Origin: Saturnia japonica
Taxonomy: Eukaryota; Arthropoda; Insecta; Lepidoptera; Saturniidae
DNA length: 64,000 nucleotides
Assembly (NCBI GenBank): GCA_033032175.1
Contig: CM065313.1
Coordinates: 14,795,327 to 14,859,326 of the forward strand
Direction of reading: 5' to 3'
The notes under the pieces are model-generated. The model had not been told where the DNA came from. It ran no database searches and worked only from the letters and a program-made list of their open reading frames with translations. Every line of letters starts with the position of its first letter. The stretch's first letter is position 1. Of this stretch, positions 56,767 through 64,000 are shown one piece after another. A program made the translations under genes and the position numbers.

Positions 56767-58403
56767 CGGGAGGAATATAAAGTCAATTTTTTTTTTGTAA
56801 AATATATTTAATTAATCAAAGTATTTTAGATTTGGCTATTTTTTATTTTAAATGTTCATAATAGCTTAAATTAGGTTTTTATGGTAAAAAAGTTTCTAAG
56901 AGTATATTCAAATTCGGGAAAAATTTAAACTCCTTTTTTCTGTATGAACTCATCAAGTACTTTTAAGGATGGACATGCGTAATTATTTTTTGTTTTGTTT
57001 AAGGCATTGGACAAGTTATGAAGAAAAAAGGGATAGGTGGTTGATTGATTTATTGGCTATTGAGTTGTACTATACTGTTCATCTGTAGAGTAAGAGGAAC
57101 CCGCATACCAATTTTCACGGTCCCAGCCCCAGTAGTTTGTACGTTGATGCATCAGTTAATATATTATTATATGTCGGAGAAGACCCAGCTCCTGTACTTA
57201 ATGTAAACGGAAAATATATAAAAATCGCGATGTTAGAAGAAAAAGAAATTCACGTACCCAAACATCATTAATTCAAATAGTCACTACGCACAACGATATT
57301 ATGACGTTGTCGTATTCTAGGAGATATTGTTTGTAGGTAGCGCGGCATCTAGTTGTAGACAACCGACCATTAATCTATGGTGTGTATATTTTTAAAAACT
57401 TTACAAGTTTAGTGTTTCACCACAATAATCTCTTCTGATGTTAAGTGACGATAAACCTAGAAGAATTGGCTCTCAAGTGCAGCTGTCGGAACAGGTCTAT
57501 AGGTGCTTGCTCGGCGAAAATTTTCCAACTTGAAAGTAATAGGCAACCAAGTGAACATTAGGATATGTTTACCATCAGCCTAGGGTTCCACCACAATGTT
57601 TTCCTACATCAAAAGCATAGGCATATTGTTGTTCGAACTCACCTCTGAACAATAGTCGATCGTAAAAAAAATTGCAATATGTAAGTGACAATATTATATG
57701 AATGCCTTTACGGTTGAATCTATTTAAATATTTTAAAATGAAATTACATTCTAATAATTTTTATAAAAGTTTAGATACAAATTCGATCAGAATTAGTTAA
57801 CCATTGCATAATAATAGTTCCTTAATAGATAATTACACGTTTAATTTATTATGGGCTTATTCAACTCGTAAATAACTTTATATAATCGAGTTTGAAAATG
57901 TTCCATTGCGAATCATCCAATCTGTATTGGATGGTTTTTTGTCGGTCGTTATTTTGAAACAACTAACGGCTATTACATTGTTGGCATCATATACTTATAG
58001 CAAAAAAAAACTGGATTAACGTACTACCAAATTAAACATTTTATAATTGTATAATATATTGTGAGAATATATATTTTATTTACTATTAGCAGTTGCTCGC
58101 GATATCATTCACGTGTAAATTCTTTAAATGTTACATAGTAGCTAAGTGTAGTTATATGTACTTATATTTCGATTATTATTTTGTTTGCTTCTATTTTTGT
58201 TACTGCATATTTTCCTACATAAAAGCGTACTGATATCTTATCTATATCCATCCTCGGAATCAGTGCAGAAAAGTACATTCAAAACACAGAAAACTATATG
58301 AAATAAAAATCAATTAAATTTAACAAATTTATTGAAACGACTACTGCGCCACCTACTTTAACCCTCGCCGCCAAAAGAGGGGTGTTATAAATTTAACGTT
58401 TGT
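56767..58403. other. Intergenic, old repeats
   Basis: 57060-57160 resembles an RTE-like tail (CATACCAATTTTCACGG, CCCCAGTAGTTTGTACG). 57415-57560 is a copy of the repeat seen at 38740. 58340-58414 is a LINE-like fragment that served as the target for the insertion that follows. Confidence 0.45.
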
Positions 58404-58414
58404 ATCTGTGTGCC
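58404..58414. repeat. Target-site duplication, left
   Basis: ATCTGTGTGCC, repeated directly after the A tail at 61775-61785. Confidence 0.85.
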
Positions 58415-58450
58415 TGAGTCCGATTTGGTCGTCATCGCGAACGGACGTGT
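58415..58450 (+). promoter_or_regulatory. Possible internal Pol II promoter (Inr plus DPE)
   Basis: The element starts TGAGTCCGATTT, and CGGACGTG begins about 28 bases downstream. Jockey-clade elements use an initiator at the first base and a downstream element of the type (A/G)G(A/T)(C/T)(A/C/G)T at +28 to +33, which GGACGT fits. The spacing is right within one base. Confidence 0.5.
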
Positions 58451-59023
58451 CGCTCCGTTTGTGCTCTCGACCATCACGTGACCATACTATTGCGATCGTA
58501 TCTTTGAAATTTTATTTCAAATATATTCTCGCAATATTCATCGTACATCAGCAAGTGTCGAACGCTCGCGGTAAACCGCACTTTTCGGTGCGACTTGCTT
58601 GTTTTTTTTTTTTGTAAATCCACGGTTTTGTGGTCACTTGCTGGATACCTGACGGTGCCAACGAAGGCAAGTGGGGCGTGACCCGAGCAGCCCGCTGGTT
58701 GTCTCCTTCAGAGGCAAACAGCCAGACTCGGACGGGCCTGGGAATCTAGGCCTTTGCGGTTATCGCATAGTCTTGCCCCAGGTGTCTCCTGCCAGACCCT
58801 CCGATCCTGCACACTCCATCCCCGGGAACCTGTTTGGGCCTAGCCCGGTTCAATTACCGGTCTGCGTCCTCAGTCCCGGGCTTGCTAGGGTTCCTTAGGG
58901 CCGATAGGTTCTTCCTGTGTGTCATTGCACCTTGACCACAGGACTCTTGCCCGACTCGGATAGTCGTATTTAATTTTTGGCGCACCCCCCTGCCCCTAAG
59001 GCAGGGAGGCCTCAATTAAAAAC

Positions 59024-61015
59024 ATGTCCCAAACCCCACCCAATGCCGCCGAGATGGCAAAAAATATGCAAAACCTGGTTGCTTGCATTCGCGATCAACA
59101 GGACAGAATACAAGCGATGGAACTCGCACATCAAAAATATCGGAACTTTATGTTCGTGCGATACCCTACGGCCGAAGACGAGTTTTTCGACTCGTTGACG
59201 AAAACTCCGAGTGTGCGTCGCACCGCTGCGACCACAGCCAATAAGGGGGCCGCTTATGCGAGCGGTGCGCCCTCTGCCGGGACAGCCGGGCCGACTGGCG
59301 CCGCGCCAGTAACCGCCGCGCCTCCACGTGTCGCGTCGTGGAGAGACGCAGGCAGCGTCGCGCGTCCGTCCGCCGCGACCAATCAGGGGGCCGCTTCTGC
59401 GAGCGATGCGCCCTCTGTCGCAACCGTCAAGCCGACTGACGCGGCACCCGTCGGCGCCGCGCCTCCACGCGTTTCGTCGTGGAGAGACGTAGGTAGCGTC
59501 GCGCGTCCATCCGTCGCGTCATCCGGGGCTGTAGCCACGCCCCCAGTCCCGACTAACCATTCGCGCGGGTCAAGTCCCGCGTCCGTTAGGCGAGGGCCGC
59601 GCAATTCGCGGTCCCAATCTAGGTCGGCTAAAAATAGCCCATACGTCCGTCCCGCGCGTTCCACAGAAACCGCGGTGAAAACAAACAATTCTTTTTCGGC
59701 CCTTCCGGTCGAATTAGACTCGCCCGCATGCCCGGATTCGTCTCCGGAGATGGATACCGCGGCCCCAAATGACGGTTTTACCGTTGTCGCGTCGCGCAAA
59801 CGCCCGTCGAGAATTAGTCCAACTGCGCAACCGTCTCGCGCAACAAAAACCGTGAAAACGGTCAGTGGCGCCGTCGCCTCCGCGTCCTCCGCGCTCCCCG
59901 CACCCGCTGTCGGGAAAAAAGAGCGCCCCCCACCTCCTATTATCGTCCGGGACAAAGCGGCCTGGACGACTCTGGTAAATGAGTTGCGCAGGCTTAACCT
60001 GCCATACCACAAAGCTCGAAATACCCTTAATGGTATTTCCGTTACGGTGAGTTCGTCGGATACTCACCGTAAATTCACTGCCCTCCTCCGGGAGAGAGGG
60101 CTTCAATTTTTCACTTACTCCCTTGCGGAGGAGCGCGTCCTCCGCGTGGTGATCCGCCGTATTCCGGTGGAAGTCAGCCCGGCGGAGGTGTGCTCCTCGC
60201 TCGCGGAGCAAGATTATCCTATCCGAGAGGTACATAGAATGTACAACAAGGAGAAGCGGCCTCTACAAATGGTAGTGGCCATCCTAGACCTTTCCCCCGA
60301 GGGAAAGGCAATCTTTCAATTGGAAAATGTATGCGGGCTCTCCGGCGTCACCGTCGAGCCCCCATACAAAACCCACATGCCTTCGCAGTGTCACAACTGC
60401 CAGCTCTACGGGCACGCCGCCCGTAACTGCCATCTTCGTCCGCGGTGCGTCAAGTGCCGAGAGGACCACCCGACTAGGGAGTGCACGCGCGAGCGTGACT
60501 CCACCACCCCCCCGAGCTGCGTACTGTGCGAAGGGGAGGGGCACCCTGCGAATTATCGCGGTTGCCCCAAAGCTCCGCGCACTACGCGGCCTCGGTACCA
60601 GAGGCAGGCGGCCCCCCGGGCGGCGCCTCCCGCCTCAGCCCTCCGAGCGCAACCCCTGCTGGCGCCAGGGGAATTTCCTGCGCTTCCAGTGCCTCGCCAG
60701 ATCCCGGCCGCCGCCGGCCCTCCCGCGCCTCGCGGTCAATCACAACCCGTGCGTTCGGCTCCGAACGCATGGGGGCCCCGTCGCCCTAATCCACAGCCTC
60801 GTATGGCGATGAATAATTCCGCGCCCCGCGCTCCCTCCAACGTTGCGAGCAACGACATCATGATCTTGCTCCTTCGTGAACACGGCATTCAGGAGGTCAT
60901 GGACTACAATGACCACCTAGAGCATTACGGTCTCGTCAAGACCATATGCGCCTTCCCCCGCCTCGTCGAGACGTTACACAGTCTCGACTCTGAAACACGC
61001 GACCACCCGGCATAA
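59024..61015 (+). CDS. Gag-like ORF1 protein with three zinc knuckles
   Basis: An uninterrupted 663-residue ORF. The N-terminus (1-55) has a short helix-forming segment, MAKNMQNLVACIRDQQDRIQ. Residues 65-300 are Ala/Pro/Ser-rich and contain a near-duplicate of about 60 residues (AAPPRVASWRDAGSVARPS and AAPPRVSSWRDVGSVARPS). Residues about 305-445 form the PRE_C2HC-type region (RVLRVVIRRIPVEVSPAEV). Three knuckles follow: CHNCQLYGHAARNC, CVKCREDHPTREC and CVLCEGEGHPANYRGC. A Pro-rich tail ends NDIMILLLREHGIQEVMDYN. Jockey-clade and HeT-A Gag proteins share this knuckle arrangement; they bind element RNA and carry it to the nucleus. Codon use is GC-rich, unlike the surrounding DNA. ATG 59024 is the first in this frame after a leader of in-frame stops. 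Confidence 0.95.
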   Translation: MSQTPPNAAEMAKNMQNLVACIRDQQDRIQAMELAHQKYRNFMFVRYPTAEDEFFDSLTKTPSVRRTAATTANKGAAYASGAPSAGTAGPTGAAPVTAAPPRVASWRDAGSVARPSAATNQGAASASDAPSVATVKPTDAAPVGAAPPRVSSWRDVGSVARPSVASSGAVATPPVPTNHSRGSSPASVRRGPRNSRSQSRSAKNSPYVRPARSTETAVKTNNSFSALPVELDSPACPDSSPEMDTAAPNDGFTVVASRKRPSRISPTAQPSRATKTVKTVSGAVASASSALPAPAVGKKERPPPPIIVRDKAAWTTLVNELRRLNLPYHKARNTLNGISVTVSSSDTHRKFTALLRERGLQFFTYSLAEERVLRVVIRRIPVEVSPAEVCSSLAEQDYPIREVHRMYNKEKRPLQMVVAILDLSPEGKAIFQLENVCGLSGVTVEPPYKTHMPSQCHNCQLYGHAARNCHLRPRCVKCREDHPTRECTRERDSTTPPSCVLCEGEGHPANYRGCPKAPRTTRPRYQRQAAPRAAPPASALRAQPLLAPGEFPALPVPRQIPAAAGPPAPRGQSQPVRSAPNAWGPRRPNPQPRMAMNNSAPRAPSNVASNDIMILLLREHGIQEVMDYNDHLEHYGLVKTICAFPRLVETLHSLDSETRDHPA

Positions 61016-61704
61016 ACACCGGCCGCGCAAAATTTTATTCTCGTATGTACAATAAAATATACCGATTCGTCTCTCCAAATAGAGCGTGACAGCGCCCACG
61101 CCCGCGTAACCACCGTTCTCTCCGCAGAGGACGGGCGGTCAAATTCGCTCCCGCACACACTCCATACGTTCACCCTCTTTAGCGGGTGACCCAAGCCTAG
61201 GTCCGTTCCTCGGTATGAAACCCTTGGGTCAGGCATCCGCCCGCGCGATACAAGTGACACTATACGTGCAGCACTTAGTTACCCACATACAACATTACAC
61301 ACGTATGAACAAACACACGTGCACACCACACAGGTACATAGGTTCTGTGAGGGACCTTTTTTTTTCTTTTTTTACGCTAGTTAGTTAGCGCTAGTTAGTG
61401 TAGGAAACATTTCTGATTACTGAATACACATACGCATGGTTCCTTCCTTCCTCCCAGGAGGAAGGGAACGTGCCTATGTGTATAATTGAGTTAGCTCGAA
61501 TCTTAGGTGTAGGGATTCAGTTAGTTCGCGACTTATTTGCGTACGCGACGACCGCCCGAGCCGAGGTCCGGCCACTCTGGCGCCCTCGTGCGAGTCGTCC
61601 TTATAACTTTCGTGGCTGAGTGCTCTCCGCGCTCGCCCCCAAGTCCGGTGAAGCTGTAAAAGCCGCAGCGGCTTTAGGGCCCCTAAGGCTAACAGTGTAG
61701 TCAG

Positions 61705-61708
<4 letters not shown>
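61016..61708 (+). other. 3' UTR of the gag-only element
   Basis: It contains AATAAA at about 61051, a hairpin CTTCCTCCCAGGAGGAAG (61447-61464) and, near its end, the palindrome AAAGCCGCAGCGGCTTT (61658-61674). The last 90 bases are shared with a truncated relative at 32165-32262, so they are the conserved end that the reverse transcriptase presumably recognises. Confidence 0.8.

Positions 61709-61774
<66 letters not shown>
61709..61774 (+). repeat. Poly(A) tail of about 66 bases
   Basis: A pure A run, not yet eroded. The length is approximate because sequencing and assembly of such runs are unreliable. Confidence 0.9.
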
Positions 61775-61779
<5 letters not shown>

Positions 61780-61785
61780 TGTGCC

Positions 61786-61900
61786 ACAGTCGCCCGTTGT
61801 TACGGGCGGCGAAGAAGGTCACCGAGAAAGGGCACAGCCCTGAAGCGGTTTCCCCACATATTAATTGTGTGAGATGACTAGTATGATGATGATGATGTGC
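61786..61900 (+). repeat. Older non-LTR 3' end with (TGA)n tail
   Basis: GTTACGGGCGGCGAAGAAGG, AGCGGTTTCCCCACATATTA and the terminal GATGATGATGATG resemble a LINE 3' end. It lies on the right side of the young insertion; 58340-58403 would be its other side only if the two are one element, which I cannot show. Confidence 0.4.
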
Positions 61901-62699
61901 CACAGTGGCATCATGGCTGCCAAACGACTAAATCGATTCGAAACGTAGCTTGATCAAGAATGTTACTAGCTATGATTCAAGAAATTCTGTTCAGCCATTT
62001 GAATATTATCAGTTCACAGATTCTAAACTGATCTAGTCTTGGTATTCTGTTTCTTCAATGATATTAGAAGAACATTGCAATATTAAGCTGATACTGTAGT
62101 ATCATCTAGAATATAGCTCTTCAGAAACATACAGAAGAGATATCATGTTTGACCTCATTGGAATGATCTCAATGAATAGGTTACATAACTCAGGGGTTCC
62201 TTAAATTTTCAATTTGCATTGATTTCATTTTATTTTACAATTAAATACAATGAATATCTTACAACTAAAGCAGTAAGATAATAGGAGATAATAATAAAAT
62301 AGAAGAGCAGTTAAATAGGTTAAAAGAAAAATAGAAATTATAGAGTAAATGAGTCACTAAGTGCCAACAACAGATTGTGCAAAGTTTAAATTGGATGAAC
62401 GATGCGCGAAAACATAAAACATGAACACACAGATATACTTTAAAGATAAATCGATATTACAACTTTATTAAGATTTTTACATTTATGTAAATATTACATA
62501 TAAAGAATCTGATCATAAAATTTCATTGTTATGGTAGGTACCTACTGTAGAAATGTAGAATTTCTAAAGAACGCAATTTACATACAATATACACTGTATG
62601 GATATGTATTTTTATAAAAAAAGTCACACAATTGTTTGATTTTTTTTTTAAAGAAATTTACTCAAAATAACTATACCTGCTTTAAAGTTAAATTATATA
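61901..62699. other. Intergenic AT-rich sequence
   Basis: Nothing recognised. Confidence 0.4.
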
Positions 62700-62702
62700 A
62701 TT

Positions 62703-63727
62703 ACTAGCTGGTTCCCGCGACTTCGTCTGCGTATTATTGGATATACACAGACTGATCTCGGAACACGACAAAACAAAAGAAAATCATATATGGGTTTATC
62801 ATTAATGGTGTATACGGCATTGTAATTATATGCAAATATGAGTCCAACACATTAATCGTCCCAATAAAACTTCACAAAGTAATTTAAATCACCCTTATTG
62901 TACCGGCATGCGAGAAGGTTTTTTGAAAAACTTGAAACCCCTTTTATTACTTACCTAAAGCATAAATATGAATTTGTTGTAGGTTTGGGTTTGGGTTTAG
63001 GTTTGGATTTAGGTATGGGTTTAGGTTTAGGTTAGAGATTGTGATTGGGCTTAGGCTTAACATAGTTGACGTAAACAATACAATTATAATAGTTCAAAAA
63101 CTAAAAGAGATTGGGTTTTTGATAACATGCCGCTAAATTTGATGATGTGAAAACTAGGGGGAGGGTGAGGGGTAATATCTATGTGAAGGAAAAAGTGCGG
63201 AAATAAATAGTTTCTAAAATATTTATTTCAGTTTTATTGTTATGTCTGTCGAAGTCTGTCTATATATGAATTTTCAACGAATAATTATTTGTTTCTAGCA
63301 CTCGAAGACCGCTGCAACGGCCCGCTTACTTCATTTTCTCGGCTCGTGCCTTATGATCACAGTTCAAACAATCTAACCAATTTTAACACAACGGGATAAT
63401 GTTAGGTTTAGGCTTAGGCTTAGATATGAATAGATGATAGTGGTCAAGCTATAACATTAACTGGAACAAAAAGTATCCTATGTGTTAATCCAGGTTATGA
63501 ACTATCTGTGTGCTAAATTTAATCCAAACTTTCCATTTATTATATTTGTACTATAACACTGGTTAATCTATGACTTTTAACGGGGGTTAAAATTACCCTG
63601 GCTGTTATTCTAGATCATAGAGTATCTGTGTGCCAAATTTCATTGAGATCTTATCCAGCCGTTTTTGCGTGAATGAGTAATCAAACATCCAAACATACAC
63701 ACTTTCACATTTATTATATTAGTAGGA
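62703..63727 (+). mobile_element. RTE-like non-autonomous element or 5'-truncated LINE
   Basis: It starts TAGCTGGTTCCCGCGACTTC and ends CATTTATTATATTAGTAGGA, the usual two borders of an abundant lepidopteran family. The tail contains CAAATTTCATTGAGATC and CAGCCGTTTTTGCGTGAATG. There is no reverse transcriptase. GGTTTA-type simple repeats lie inside (62981-63045 and 63403-63425). Confidence 0.6.
62981..63050. repeat. Telomere-like GGTTTA/GGTTTG hexamer stretch
   Basis: Runs such as GGTTTGGGTTTGGGTTTAGG continue with imperfect hexamers for about 65 bases. It is not the insect telomere unit TTAGG, though GGTTTAGGTTAG occurs at its end. The closely spaced GG/GGG runs could form a quadruplex. Confidence 0.7.
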
Positions 63728-64000
63728 TTTATAAGCGTTGTGGGAAGCCTTATGTAAAGATTTCACTTTTCACCACCATTCTGAACTTTAGAAATTTAAG
63801 TTGTACCTGCATACAATTTTTAATTTTATCTAATCAGTTCATATCGATGAATCGTACTGCCCTGTATTCCTCGCTTACTGGGGGAGCGAACATTTACGGA
63901 ATAAGGGTCATTATTACACATTTCTGTTCGTTGCCCACGGTTATTTGTTGTATGGTTTATTTTATGTTCATACTATATCAATCGTAATAAAATCTATCAT
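63728..64000. other. Intergenic end of window
   Basis: An open frame runs across it without features of a gene. Confidence 0.3.

Larger units (their letters stand above)
58415..61774 (+). mobile_element. Complete gag-only Jockey-clade non-LTR retrotransposon insertion
   Basis: The insertion is bordered by the 11-bp repeat ATCTGTGTGCC (58404-58414 and 61775-61785, the first A being shared with the tail). It has a GC-rich 5' UTR of about 610 bases, one intact ORF (59024-61015), a 3' UTR of about 690 bases and about 66 A (61709-61774). No endonuclease or reverse transcriptase is present, and there is no room for one. The intact ORF, exact duplication and long pure A tail mean the insertion is recent. 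Machinery in trans, from a full-length relative, is assumed. Confidence 0.9.

Noticed and set aside
59383..60235. Long minus-strand open frames within the Gag region
   Set aside because: They are shadows of the GC-rich ORF1 on the other strand and have no motif.
61601..61903. Open frame containing a long Phe run
   Set aside because: It is the A tail read from the opposite strand.

Overview
The window is nuclear DNA of an insect, most likely a moth or butterfly. It is AT-rich, with split genes, long introns, tRNA-derived SINEs, a cecropia-type mariner, Jockey-clade and R1-clade non-LTR retrotransposon pieces, and many short RTE-like 3' tails. The species cannot be named from sequence alone.

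Host genes. (1) At 1633-1914 (+) is the last coding exon of an unrecognised gene with a lysine-rich C-terminus, followed by a poly(A) signal. (2) On the minus strand, 14912 down to 3695, is a gene whose seven exons join in phase with consensus splice sites into a protein of about 699 residues. It is a wax ester synthase/diacylglycerol acyltransferase (WS/DGAT, WSD1-like) with an N-terminal membrane segment. Its active-site motif reads HHLLLTG instead of HHxxxDG. (3) On the minus strand, 50919 down to 26234, is a 24.7-kb gene for a Ser-rich coiled-coil protein with an SxIP end-binding motif. It resembles the CCSER/FAM190 family. Five exons are well supported, and a sixth (28093-28376) is proposed because splice phase demands an extra exon.

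Mobile DNA fills the introns and intergenic regions. From left to right: a broken R1-like reverse transcriptase (1-1150); a THAP/P-element-like DNA transposon with about 110-bp inverted repeats (4514-7349) that carries a deleted retrotransposon; a 46-bp minisatellite (8810-9296); a long-TIR element (11696-12247); a mariner (16500-20973) swollen from about 1.3 to 4.5 kb by 37 tandem copies of an 82-bp piece of its own transposase; a hAT-like MITE (23974-24519); a Tc1-like pseudogene (29885-30790); a retrotransposon 3' region with a serial array of short hairpins each followed by an A-tract (33590-34739); an almost identical tandem duplication of 3.1 kb (40319-46631); a deleted second mariner (53309-54038); and a complete, recent insertion of a retrotransposon that has an intact gag-like ORF1 but no ORF2 (58415-61774), with an 11-bp target-site duplication and a 65-bp A tail.

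The most unusual observations are the mariner-derived satellite, the gag-only retrotransposon (HeT-A-like architecture), and the hairpin/A-tract array.
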